Assembly: GCA_001819395.1 (NCBI GenBank)
Contig: MHMQ01000002.1
Coordinates: 1-32,403 of the forward strand
Reading direction: 5' to 3'
DNA length: 32,403 nucleotides
DNA from: Candidatus Niyogibacteria bacterium RIFCSPLOWO2_01_FULL_45_48
GTDB taxonomy: Bacteria > Patescibacteriota > Minisyncoccia > HO2-45-28
The stretch's first letter is position 1. Every line of letters begins with the position of its first letter. A program made the translations under genes and the position numbers. This document shows, one piece after another, positions 7,511 through 15,858 of the stretch. The notes under the pieces are model-generated. The model saw nothing but the letters and a program-made list of their open reading frames with translations. It did not search any database and was not told where the DNA came from.

Positions 7511-8633
7511 GGGGATGTTCTGTCGCCAAAGTTATGATCTGTCTTGCCAGAGATTCGGCGGCATCGGGCTTAGAATAAGATTTGGCGGCCTGGCTCATTC
7601 TTTCAAGACGCGAAGGATCGGCAAGAAGTTTGCGTATTTCTCCCATAAGTATGTGGGGAGTGAGATTGGACTCTTCAACAACAACGGCGCCTCCCGCTCT
7701 TGCGTACGCGTAAGCGTTCTGCCGCTGGTGATCTTGGGCTGAATCGTCAATCGGCACCAATATCGACGGTTTGGCCCAGGCGGATATTTCGTAGATAGCT
7801 CCGGCTCCGGAACGCGAAATTATTAAATTTGAAACAAGGGCGGCGTTGCGCAGCGTATCCTCGTCCATAAAAGCAAAATGTTTGTAGCGGTTTTTAAAAG
7901 AGCTTTGACTTAAAACAACCGAAACCCTTTTTGAAATGTCGTCAAAGTTATTTTTACCGGATTGGTGTATGATTTTGATCTCTTTCAAAATATCCGGCAA
8001 GATGTCCAAAACAACATTGTTTATATTTGCCGCCCCCTGAGAACCGCCCAAAACCAAAATTGTAGGCAGGTTTTCATAACCGAAGACCGATTTGGCTTCC
8101 TCCGTGTTTCCGCCCAAAAGACGAGTTCTGACCGGATTTCCGGTCAGCGCGGTCTTGGATTCAGAAAAGTATTTTGCGGTTTCCGGAAACGATATGGCGA
8201 TTTTTTTGGCGAAAAAGCCGGCCCAGCGGTTAACCCTTCCCGGAACCGAATCAGATTCGTGAATTATAACCGGAATACCGAAAATCCTGGCGGCAATAAG
8301 CACGGGAAAACTGGCGTATCCGCCTTTAGCAAAAACGACATCGGGCATCTGCCTAAAAACATAAACAATGGCCCGCAATATGCCCCATGCTGTTTTAAAA
8401 AGATCGCTGACATTCAGCAAGGAAAAATACCGCCTGATTTTGCCGGCAGGAACAGTCACAAATCCAATCCCCTCTTCTTTCAAAAGATGCTCATCATAGG
8501 GGTTATCTGCCGCATAAACCAGGCTCATTTCAACAAACCTTTCTTCCTCGGCTATTTTTTTAAGCGCGCGGACGACAGCTATTATCGGATAAAAATGGCC
8601 GCCGGTCCCGCCGCCAGTCAATAATATGCGCAT
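7503..8633 (-). CDS. murG: MurG, UDP-GlcNAc:lipid I GlcNAc transferase
   Basis: 376 aa. It adds GlcNAc to lipid I to make lipid II on the inner face of the membrane. The N-terminal glycine loop GGGTGGH (7-13) binds the lipid-linked substrate. Further family motifs are FAKGGYASFPV, HESDSVPGRVN, LVLGGSQGAANIN and SRSGAGAIYEIS with a Gly-rich UDP-GlcNAc site. The gene starts one base after the ftsW stop and runs into gltX, in an uninterrupted murD-ftsW-murG order like the dcw cluster of other bacteria. It has no promoter or Shine-Dalgarno of its own that I can see, so coupling to ftsW is likely. Confidence 0.96.
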   Translation of the reverse strand: MRILLTGGGTGGHFYPIIAVVRALKKIAEEERFVEMSLVYAADNPYDEHLLKEEGIGFVTVPAGKIRRYFSLLNVSDLFKTAWGILRAIVYVFRQMPDVVFAKGGYASFPVLIAARIFGIPVIIHESDSVPGRVNRWAGFFAKKIAISFPETAKYFSESKTALTGNPVRTRLLGGNTEEAKSVFGYENLPTILVLGGSQGAANINNVVLDILPDILKEIKIIHQSGKNNFDDISKRVSVVLSQSSFKNRYKHFAFMDEDTLRNAALVSNLIISRSGAGAIYEISAWAKPSILVPIDDSAQDHQRQNAYAYARAGGAVVVEESNLTPHILMGEIRKLLADPSRLERMSQAAKSYSKPDAAESLARQIITLATEHPHA

Positions 8634-8634
8634 A

Positions 8635-9726
8635 CTATCTGTTTTTAAATCGGCTTATATTTGATAAAATTCCGGCTGCCGCAAGGGTGGCCGCAAGCGA
8701 TGATCCGCCCTGGCTTATGAACGGCAAGGTCAGTCCGGTAAGCGGAATAAGTCCGGCAAGCGCCGATATGTTTATAAACGCCTGCACAACTATAAGTATA
8801 ACTAGTCCCGAGCCAAGCAGTCCAGCAAAAACATCGGGAACGGATCTTAAAACAATGACTGCCCGCCACAAAAAGAACAAAAACAAAAAAACCAAAAAAG
8901 AAGTTCCGACAAAACCAAACTCTTCGCCGATTACTGCAAATATCGCATCAGCCGTCGGCTCGGGAAGATAATTGTATTTTTGGAGACCCTGTCCGAAACC
9001 TTTGCCGAAAATTCCTCCTGAACCCAGAGCGATGGAGGCTTGCCGCACCTGATAGCCGGCGCCCTGCGGATCATAATCGCGGTTCAAAAAGACCATGATT
9101 CGGTCTTTGGTATACGGCTTGAAATAAATCGCGACCGCGAGCAATATCAGCATAAAAATACCCATTAAACCGAGATGTTTTATTTTTCCTCCGCCAATGA
9201 AAAAAAGAAGAAATCCGGAAATAACAATGACTCCAAGCGTCCCCAAGTCCGGCTGTTTAAAAAATACGGCTCCCATCGCCAAAATCATCAAAAACATCGG
9301 CAAGGCTCCGAACTGCAAAGATCCGACGTCTTTTCCGCGGCTTGATAGCCAAGCCGCCACATACATGACAAATCCGATTTTCATAAATTCCGACGGCTGA
9401 AAAAAAATCGGCCCGAAACTAAGCCAGCGAGCGGCCCCTCCGCTTTCAAATCCGAGGCCGGGAATAAAAACCGCCAAGGTCAAAAAAAACCCGAACAAAA
9501 AGATCCAAAAGGCGGTTTTATGCCAAAAATGAAAATTTATTCTGTCGGTTATGTAAAAAAGAACCGCGCCAAGACCTAAACCCAACACAAGCTGGCGTAA
9601 AATCGGCTTAAAAGGCGACGAATCTTCTTCAAAAAGGCCGAGGGCGGCTGAAGATAAAACGAAAATACCGACTAAAACAAAAGCCGCTATCGTTAAAAAA
9701 AGGATAGTATCCCGGGGCCTTGACAT
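8635..9726 (-). CDS. ftsW: FtsW/RodA-family SEDS peptidoglycan polymerase, probably FtsW
   Basis: About 363 aa with roughly ten membrane segments. SEDS proteins polymerise lipid II glycan together with a class B penicillin-binding protein. The conserved block YLPEPTADAIFAVIGEEFGFVG and the C-terminal LTGLTLPFISQGGSS are diagnostic. The position between murD and murG favours FtsW (division) over RodA, although mreB and mreC lie in the same block. The open frame has TTG (9729) directly followed by ATG (9726). I choose the ATG because a TATTAT lies exactly 7 nt upstream of it (9739-9734), matching other starts in the window. The gap to murD is only a few nt. Confidence 0.93.
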   Translation of the reverse strand: MSRPRDTILFLTIAAFVLVGIFVLSSAALGLFEEDSSPFKPILRQLVLGLGLGAVLFYITDRINFHFWHKTAFWIFLFGFFLTLAVFIPGLGFESGGAARWLSFGPIFFQPSEFMKIGFVMYVAAWLSSRGKDVGSLQFGALPMFLMILAMGAVFFKQPDLGTLGVIVISGFLLFFIGGGKIKHLGLMGIFMLILLAVAIYFKPYTKDRIMVFLNRDYDPQGAGYQVRQASIALGSGGIFGKGFGQGLQKYNYLPEPTADAIFAVIGEEFGFVGTSFLVFLFLFFLWRAVIVLRSVPDVFAGLLGSGLVILIVVQAFINISALAGLIPLTGLTLPFISQGGSSLAATLAAAGILSNISRFKNR

Positions 9727-9731
9727 CAATT

Positions 9732-10943
9732 TTATAATAGCCCTTTTTTGGCTCTAAAAACAGCCTTTTTGAAGATGCGCCCGCGGTCAAATTCATTTTT
9801 AAACATATTGAAACTGCTGGCTCCCGGAGAAAAAAGTATGACATCGCCCTTTTTCGCAAACCCAAAAGCCATTTTAACGCCTTCTTCAAGAGAACCGGCA
9901 CGCAAAGCCTTGAAAAAATGTATTTTATCCGAAGCCCCGCCCGGAAGCAGAATGACTTTTTTCAATCCTCTGATTTTTTTTGAAAATTCGGCGTAATTCA
10001 GTTTCTTGTCTTCCCCTCCAGCAATCAAAATAACGCGGGAAGGGCCGATCTTGAAACTTTTTTCAACCTCATGCAGACTGAAAATCGCAGCCCCCGGATT
10101 TGTGGCCGTGGTGTCGTTTACAACGCGAATACCCTTAAACTCGCCGAGATATTCCGTTCGCCCCTCGGCCGACCTAAAGGATTTCAGGCGTTTTTTTATA
10201 TCTTGGGATCCGATTCCCAAAAACGAAGCGACTTTTACGGCAACATCGGATTTGCCCGACCACAGAAAATCTCCCCTGGTTTGATATCTGAAAATATTCT
10301 CCTTCGTCTTTTTATATTCGTTAAAGTTATGATAACGATTCAGATGATCCGGAAATATATTGGTTATGATGGCGTAGCGCGGACTTGTTTCCATCCCCTC
10401 CAAATTAAAGCTTGAAAGTTCGTAGACAAAAAAATCCGGCATTTTTTTTAAGTTTATAAGCGACTCTAGGGCCGAGTATCCGGGAATATTGCCGATAAGC
10501 CGAACTTTGAAACGCGAACCAAGGAGATGCGCCAAAAGTGCGGCTGTTGTTGTTTTGCCTTTGGTGCCGGTTACTCCTATTATCTTTTCTCTCGGTATTA
10601 GGTTGAAAAAAATTTGTGTTTCGGATAATACTTCTTTTCCCAAGCGTTTGGCGTATCTGATGTAAGGCGAATTGGCCGGCATTGCCGGATTTTTGATGAT
10701 TATATCGGCTTGTTTAAAGTCGGAAAACCTGTGACGTCCTAAAACGAATTTAATTTTCCCGTTAGAAAGTTTTTTTATCAGCGGTCCGAAGTCTCTTGCA
10801 GGTCTTAGATCGGTTATCGTAAGTCCGGCCCCGGCCTTTAGAAAAAACTTCACAACACCCTCTCCTCCGCCCTGCAGACCGAGCCCGGCTATGAGTATTT
10901 TTTTGCCCTCAAAAACACGTTTGGCCTTGGTTAAGAGGTTCAC
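9732..10943 (-). CDS. murD: MurD, UDP-MurNAc-L-Ala:D-Glu ligase
   Basis: 403 aa, somewhat shorter than E. coli MurD. It adds D-glutamate to UDP-MurNAc-L-Ala in the cytoplasm. The N-terminal Rossmann-like domain starts KKILIAGLGLQGGGEG. The ATP loop GVTGTKGKTTT lies at 123-133. Next come YELSSFNLEG and NIFPDHLNRYHNFNEYKKTK with the ligase-family His and Lys, then VVNDTTATNPGAA and the C-terminal FSPGASSFNMFKNEFDRG, which is typical of MurD (SPACASFDMFxNFxxRG). The start is GTG, 4 nt after the stop of the amidohydrolase gene, with no visible Shine-Dalgarno. It begins the murD-ftsW-murG run. Confidence 0.95.
   Translation of the reverse strand: MNLLTKAKRVFEGKKILIAGLGLQGGGEGVVKFFLKAGAGLTITDLRPARDFGPLIKKLSNGKIKFVLGRHRFSDFKQADIIIKNPAMPANSPYIRYAKRLGKEVLSETQIFFNLIPREKIIGVTGTKGKTTTAALLAHLLGSRFKVRLIGNIPGYSALESLINLKKMPDFFVYELSSFNLEGMETSPRYAIITNIFPDHLNRYHNFNEYKKTKENIFRYQTRGDFLWSGKSDVAVKVASFLGIGSQDIKKRLKSFRSAEGRTEYLGEFKGIRVVNDTTATNPGAAIFSLHEVEKSFKIGPSRVILIAGGEDKKLNYAEFSKKIRGLKKVILLPGGASDKIHFFKALRAGSLEEGVKMAFGFAKKGDVILFSPGASSFNMFKNEFDRGRIFKKAVFRAKKGLL
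9734..9739 (-). promoter_or_regulatory. Possible -10 box before ftsW
   Basis: TATTAT on the minus strand ends 7 nt before ATG 9726, overlapping the murD stop codon. No good -35 is found at 16-18 nt, so this could be chance. It is listed because the spacing equals that of the stronger promoters here. Confidence 0.25.
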
Positions 10944-10947
10944 GCGG

Positions 10948-12528
10948 TTAAAAACTATTTCTATAAATCACTCTGCCGGGCTTTGCGCCAAGGGTTCCGT
11001 CAACCAAAGCCGCAATCCCGTTTACAAAAACCCACTTTATTCCCCGGCTCAATTGCGATGGGTTTTTGTAATCGGCCGTGTCGCCGATGGTTAGCGGATC
11101 AAAAACAGCAATATCGGCAAAAAATCCTTTTTTAAGCGAACCCCTGTTATTCAGGCCGGCGATCTCGGCCGGAAGCGCGGTCATTTTGCGGACAGCTTCT
11201 TCCCAAGTTAGAATTCCCATTTCCCTGACCAGCATCTTAAACGCGCGGCTAAACGCCCCGAAAGACCTCGGATGCGTTAAATTTGAGCCTGTTTTGCCGG
11301 GACTAAGTCCGTAACCGTCCGAGGATATTGCTGTATAATCTTTTTTGGAAAGCTCAAACAGATTTTCTTCCGATATCGCTTCGTTAAAGATGCTTACTTG
11401 CAAATCATTAGTTGCCAAAAGCTCAATTATTGTTTCTTCCGGACTCAGGCCGGCGTTATCGGCAATATCCTTCAAACTTTTTCCGATAACGCCGGTATCT
11501 TTTAGGGTCGAGGCTATTATTATTTTTTCGTAATGCAAAGTAAGCGTCCGAAGTTCTTCCGTTATTTTATTTTTCATATTATCGTTTGAGAGTTTTTCCA
11601 GGATGTCGGAAGACTGGCCGGATACGGCCCATTCCGGCAGTAAAAGATATAAATCGGATCCGGTCGCCGTGTAAGGAAAAAAGTCCGCGGTTATTTTAAG
11701 CCCGTCGGCCCTCGCGCGTTCTATTATTTCCAGAGCCGACTTCTGTTTGGGCCATGATTTCTTACCCAAAACCTTAAAATGTGAAATATGACTTTTTGAG
11801 TTTGAGGCCCTGGACAAGCTGACTATTCTGGAAACGGCGCCCACTATGCCAGCCCCTTCGTCAGCCAAGTGGTGAACCGACGTGCCCGAAAGCCCTTTAA
11901 CCTGCGACAAAATACTCAAAACTTCTTCGTCGTCCGCAGCTTGTGAGTGTTCACGGCCGAGTCCGGTTGAAATACCCAAGGCCCCCTCCTCCATGGAAGC
12001 GTGAATCAAATAAAGGATTTTTTTTAAATCGTCTTGGTTTGCGGCAAGTCCGACGTCCATCCCCGAAGCCCTTCTTGCGGTTCCGTGGCCGACAAAAGAG
12101 CCGAAATTAATGGCCATGCGATGATTTTCAACTTCTCTTATGAATTCGCCGAAACTTTGCCAATTTATATTTGCTTTTGAGACATCGGCCCATTTTTGCA
12201 GATCTCCGATATCCGACGGCCGGGTTAGCGGTGCCAAAGATGAACCACAATTCCCTCCGATAATTGTTGTAACGCCCTGATAAAGAAGATTCTCTTGCGA
12301 CGGATAATCAAAGAGCGTCCAGTGGGTATCGGAATGATTGGTAAGATCTATCAGGCCCGGAACGGCATAAAGACCCGACGCGTCAATTTCAACAGAAGCG
12401 TGTTCCGAGTTTAAGTCGCCGATTTTTGCGACCCTGTCTCCTTCAATCCCGATATCGGATTTTTTGGGCGAATCACCCGATCCGTCAAAAATCGTGGCGT
12501 TTTTTATGATAGCCGAATATGAGGGCAT
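10948..12528 (-). CDS. D-aminoacylase-like amidohydrolase with altered metal site
   Basis: 526 aa, amidohydrolase superfamily, closest to N-acyl-D-amino-acid deacylases, which remove acyl groups from D-amino acids. An N-terminal beta domain starts IIKNATIFDGSG, followed by a TIM-barrel. Family landmarks are GGNCGSSLAP (C94), HH at 219-220, SHISHFK (H250) and ISSDGYG with a conserved Asp. The usual HxH after PGxID is here LTNH (T63, H65), so the first His is replaced by Thr. In the known D-aminoacylase (recalled from the literature) Cys, His and His hold the tight zinc and the HxH pair serves the weaker second site, so activity may persist. The position between mreBC and murD suggests a role in D-amino-acid or muropeptide turnover (inference). 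Confidence 0.8.
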   Translation of the reverse strand: MPSYSAIIKNATIFDGSGDSPKKSDIGIEGDRVAKIGDLNSEHASVEIDASGLYAVPGLIDLTNHSDTHWTLFDYPSQENLLYQGVTTIIGGNCGSSLAPLTRPSDIGDLQKWADVSKANINWQSFGEFIREVENHRMAINFGSFVGHGTARRASGMDVGLAANQDDLKKILYLIHASMEEGALGISTGLGREHSQAADDEEVLSILSQVKGLSGTSVHHLADEGAGIVGAVSRIVSLSRASNSKSHISHFKVLGKKSWPKQKSALEIIERARADGLKITADFFPYTATGSDLYLLLPEWAVSGQSSDILEKLSNDNMKNKITEELRTLTLHYEKIIIASTLKDTGVIGKSLKDIADNAGLSPEETIIELLATNDLQVSIFNEAISEENLFELSKKDYTAISSDGYGLSPGKTGSNLTHPRSFGAFSRAFKMLVREMGILTWEEAVRKMTALPAEIAGLNNRGSLKKGFFADIAVFDPLTIGDTADYKNPSQLSRGIKWVFVNGIAALVDGTLGAKPGRVIYRNSF

Positions 12529-12559
12529 GAATCAGATGTGTGTATCTAATTGTACCTTT

Positions 12560-12871
12560 TTAAATAAAGACAAAAAAGAAGACGGCGAATACAATAAAGC
12601 CAGCCGTCCATATTCCCGCGCGCGCGGCAAAAACTTTTTCAAAACCAATGATGGTTTTTAACGCCTCCTGAAAAATAAGCGTTGATCCGAAAATTACGGA
12701 CAGTTTCCATAAAGCAATATCGGCAATAACCGCCGCGACAGACGAAACAATCAGAGCCTCAACTCCCCAAGAAAAAACCGCTGTAAAAAAAACCGATCCG
12801 GCAAAAACCAAAATCCACGGAGCAAAAAACAGTCCCAGAATAAGTAAAAGCATGAATAAAAATCTTTTCAT
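12560..12871 (-). CDS. Small hydrophobic membrane protein in the MreD position
   Basis: 103 aa, very hydrophobic, with three probable membrane segments (about 3-35, 38-62 and 82-103). It overlaps the mreC stop by 4 nt (ATGA), so it is translated with mreC. In many bacteria the gene after mreC is mreD, but MreD is longer (about 160 residues, 5-6 segments), and I see no motif that proves homology. It could be a reduced MreD substitute or an unrelated small membrane protein. A 31-nt gap separates it from the amidohydrolase gene. Confidence 0.6.
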   Translation of the reverse strand: MKRFLFMLLLILGLFFAPWILVFAGSVFFTAVFSWGVEALIVSSVAAVIADIALWKLSVIFGSTLIFQEALKTIIGFEKVFAARAGIWTAGFIVFAVFFFVFI

Positions 12872-13587
12872 TTAAGAATATTTACCGAGTAAAGACTGTA
12901 AATATTGAACGGCTGTTTTACTTTCAAAGTTTTTACGGGCGCGCTGGGCGGAGTTTCTATTTCGGACACATAGCCGACAATATACGGCTGGTTAGTCAAA
13001 GAAAAGACCGCCGAACCGCTTTCCGCCTGAAAATCGCGCGGCAAGGTTATAGCAAACTCGTTATTGCCCATGCCGACTGCCGTAACGGATACCCCGGGTT
13101 TTGCGAGAAAAACATTTTGCTCAATTCCATAGCTAGAAAAAGAAACCACCCGGCTTGAGTCGTCAAAAACTTCGCTAACCGTCCCAATAATAATATTTTT
13201 ACCCGCCAAAACCAGCTGTCCTTGTTTTACTCCATCTTCGGCGCCCTTGCCAAGAATAAGCTGGTCGTAATTTATCGCCGGAGGTCTGAAAATAACCACA
13301 GCTTCGATAAAATTCTCGGGCAAATCCGCCTTTTCCTGCCGAAATTCAAAAAGGGACTTTTGGGTTTCGAGGTCGGCCAGTTTCAGCCGGAGCGCCGTAT
13401 TTTCTTTCAAAAGGGAGTTTTTTGAGGCAAGAAAATCGTACGATGAAGACAAAACCAGCGAACGTGCCGTTTTAATTTTTCTGAACACAAAAGAGGCAGC
13501 CGAATGTTTGAAAGTGGCCGAGAAAAAAAATAGAAACACGGCTCCCAGAACAAAAACGGCGCTTACCCACTTGAACTTCGGACTCAT
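12868..13587 (-). CDS. mreC: MreC, rod-shape-determining protein
   Basis: 239 aa. MreC links the MreB filament to the wall-synthesis enzymes outside the membrane. A single membrane segment lies at about 7-25, then a coiled coil at about 50-90 (LLKENTALRLKLADLETQKSL), then the beta-rich periplasmic core with AVVIFRPPAINYDQLILGKGAEDGVKQGQLVL, the typical MreC sequence (a GxxDGVxxG pattern). The gene overlaps mreB and the following small gene by 4 nt each (ATGA at both ends), so all three are tightly coupled. Confidence 0.92.
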   Translation of the reverse strand: MSPKFKWVSAVFVLGAVFLFFFSATFKHSAASFVFRKIKTARSLVLSSSYDFLASKNSLLKENTALRLKLADLETQKSLFEFRQEKADLPENFIEAVVIFRPPAINYDQLILGKGAEDGVKQGQLVLAGKNIIIGTVSEVFDDSSRVVSFSSYGIEQNVFLAKPGVSVTAVGMGNNEFAITLPRDFQAESGSAVFSLTNQPYIVGYVSEIETPPSAPVKTLKVKQPFNIYSLYSVNILK

Positions 13588-14636
13588 TGAGGAGAAACGT
13601 CTTCTTCCTTTTCCAGAAGAACATTTCTAAAATCGTTAAGATTCTCAAGAATTATCCCGCATCCCCTGACAACCGCGGTCATCGGGTCTTCGGCGACGCG
13701 CGTCGGAATTTTTGTTTCGTTTTCAACCATTTTGTCCAGCCCCTTAAGATACGCCCCTCCGCCAACCATGACTATTCCGCGATGCATGACGTCGGACACC
13801 AACTCCGGCGGCGTCATTTCGATAACTTCTTTGATTCCGTCAATCACCACTCTGACCGATTTGGCCGTGGCTTCGCGCACGTCCGAATCTGTTATTATAA
13901 CTTCTCTGGGAAGGCCCGTTACCAGATCGCGCCCCCTTACTACGCTTTCAAACGGCGTTTCCGGCTTCAGAGCCGTGCCGATCGCCATTTTGAGATCCTC
14001 GGCCGTCCTTTCGCCCAAAAGAAGTTTAAACTCGTCCCTTACGTAATTTATGATGTCATTATTAAACCGGTCGCCGGCAACGCGCAAATTCATGGATGAA
14101 ACCAGCCCCCCAAGAGATATAACGGCTATGTCCGTAGTTCCGCCGCCCATATCGACAACCATGTTGCCGACCGGCTCCAAAACAGGCATTCGGATGCCTA
14201 CGGCCGCCGCCATCGGTTCTTCCACAAGGTGAACTTCGCGCGCGCCCGAATTTCGCGCAGCATCCCTTACTGCTCTGCGTTCAACTTCGGTTATGCCGGA
14301 TGGTACGCCAACTACGACCGCGGGCCTGGTCAAAAAAGACGAGTTTGGCTGATGGACTTTTTTAATAAAATAAGAAAGCATTTCCTGAGTGATTTCGAAA
14401 TCGGATATGACCCCCTCAACCAGCGGTCTGATGACGGAAATATGCGCCGGGGTTCTGCCGACCATGCGTTTTGCTTCTGAACCGACGGCCACAACCTGCC
14501 CTGTTTTCTGATTCAGCGCGACAACAGACGGTTCGTTTATAACCACTCCGCGCCCTTCAGCATAAACCAAAACATTAGCAGTACCCAAATCAATGCCTAC
14601 GTCCTTTGAAAAAAGTTTAAAAAAATTATTTAACAT
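13584..14636 (-). CDS. mreB: MreB, actin-like cell-shape protein
   Basis: 350 aa, full length. It forms membrane-associated filaments that direct lateral wall growth. Nucleotide-binding motifs are present: VGIDLGTANVLVYAEGRGVVINEPSVVAL (phosphate 1), VVDMGGGTTDIAVISLGG (phosphate 2) and GIVMVGGGAYLKGLDKM (adenosine loop). The HLVEEPMAAAVGIRMPV block is typical of MreB. The start lies inside the end of proS (11-nt overlap), so translation is probably coupled to proS. Its presence suggests rod-like or elongating cells, unlike the many small coccoid CPR without mreB (inference). Confidence 0.97.
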   Translation of the reverse strand: MLNNFFKLFSKDVGIDLGTANVLVYAEGRGVVINEPSVVALNQKTGQVVAVGSEAKRMVGRTPAHISVIRPLVEGVISDFEITQEMLSYFIKKVHQPNSSFLTRPAVVVGVPSGITEVERRAVRDAARNSGAREVHLVEEPMAAAVGIRMPVLEPVGNMVVDMGGGTTDIAVISLGGLVSSMNLRVAGDRFNNDIINYVRDEFKLLLGERTAEDLKMAIGTALKPETPFESVVRGRDLVTGLPREVIITDSDVREATAKSVRVVIDGIKEVIEMTPPELVSDVMHRGIVMVGGGAYLKGLDKMVENETKIPTRVAEDPMTAVVRGCGIILENLNDFRNVLLEKEEDVSPQ

Positions 14637-15858
14637 GTTTTAAAAGTGTTTCCAGGCCGACCATTGAGCTTTCGCCATTGTTTCTGGCCTTAAGCTCAAT
14701 CTTATTTTCTGCCAATGTTCTGGAACTTGCAACAGCGCGCCAGACAATACCCAGCAAATCCGCGTCCGTCAATTTTTCTCCGGCCGAAACATTCTCACGA
14801 TCGTCGTACAAAACTTCTATACCGGCTTCGTTCAGGGTTTCATAAACTTCAACCGCCTGACTGTGTCCCCCCTCCAGCTCAACAAGGTGAACCCTAAACG
14901 GGCTCGACTCTTTAGGCCAAATAAGGCCTTTTTCGTTACGGTTTGTCTCCGCCAAAGCCCCCATTATTCTGGAGGGGCCCATACCGTAAGAACCCATCAC
15001 CACCGGCTTGGTTTGTCCTTTTTTGTCCTTATACGCAAGGCCGGCGGCATCGGAAAAACGCGTTCCCAATTTGAAAATATTCCCGACCTCTATTCCGTTT
15101 TCTTTTTTTATTTTTCCTTTTGAACATTTCGGGCACTTGCCGCCCTCCTTGGCTTGGGTTATTTCTTTATTCTGAGCGAAATCGCAAGACTCGCAATAAA
15201 AAATTTCGTCTTCGCCCGCTTCAGTCAGAACCTGAAACTCATGGGTGTATTCTTTGGTGAAACCTCCTCCGCCAGCCTCAACCACCATGGCTTCGAGTCC
15301 AAGACGTTTGAAAATATTTTTATACGCATCGGCGGTTTTCCAATAAAACAAGTCCAAATCCTTTTCGTCGATGTGAAAACTATAAAGATCTTTCATTACA
15401 AACTCCTTGGTTCGCAGAAGGCCGGCCCTGGCTCTCGGTTCGTCCCTGAATTTGGTCTGAATCTGGTAAAAAGACACCGGCAGGTCGCGAAAACTGGAAA
15501 TAAATTTTTTGAGAATCGGAGTCAAAACTTCTTCATGGGTAAACGCAAGCCCGTATTCCTGGCCCGACGAGTCTTTAACTTTATAAAGAACTTCCGTATC
15601 CCAGCGATCGGTGGCCCGCCAATATTTTTTGGAAATAAGGGCCGGCATTAAAAGCTCGGATGCGCCAAGAGCGTTCATTTCTTCGCGGATGACTTTGTTA
15701 ATTTTTTCGAGAACCCTCAGGCCCATCGGCAGAAAAGAATAAACACCCGAAGAATTTTTATCTATAAAACCGGCCCTAAGCAGGTAGCGGGTGCTCGCGT
15801 TCTCCTCGTCGGAAGGCCACTCTTTTAAGGTTTTTACGAAAAATTGCGATTGTTTCAT
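14626..15858 (-). CDS. proS: Prolyl-tRNA synthetase, short form without editing domain
   Basis: 410 aa class II synthetase. Motif 2 is FRDEPRARAGLLRTKEFVMKDLYSFH and motif 3 is VVMGSYGMGPSRIMGALAE. The C-terminal anticodon-binding domain has VEVYETLNEAGIEVLYDDR and KLTDADLLGIVWRAV. E. coli ProRS (about 570 aa) has an insertion domain of about 180 residues between motifs 2 and 3 that clears Ala-tRNA-Pro. Here that region is only a short linker with FYCESCDFAQNKE and a second CPKC pair, so cis-editing is absent. A free-standing editing protein would be needed elsewhere. The start overlaps the rseP stop by 4 nt and the stop runs into mreB. Confidence 0.95.
   Translation of the reverse strand: MKQSQFFVKTLKEWPSDEENASTRYLLRAGFIDKNSSGVYSFLPMGLRVLEKINKVIREEMNALGASELLMPALISKKYWRATDRWDTEVLYKVKDSSGQEYGLAFTHEEVLTPILKKFISSFRDLPVSFYQIQTKFRDEPRARAGLLRTKEFVMKDLYSFHIDEKDLDLFYWKTADAYKNIFKRLGLEAMVVEAGGGGFTKEYTHEFQVLTEAGEDEIFYCESCDFAQNKEITQAKEGGKCPKCSKGKIKKENGIEVGNIFKLGTRFSDAAGLAYKDKKGQTKPVVMGSYGMGPSRIMGALAETNRNEKGLIWPKESSPFRVHLVELEGGHSQAVEVYETLNEAGIEVLYDDRENVSAGEKLTDADLLGIVWRAVASSRTLAENKIELKARNNGESSMVGLETLLKHVK

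Noticed and set aside
7962-8624. 220-aa open frame on the plus strand opposite murG
   Set aside because: It is a shadow of murG: no recognisable domain and unusual residue composition.
13587-14099. 170-aa open frame on the plus strand opposite mreB
   Set aside because: It mirrors a highly conserved gene, with no start signal or family resemblance.
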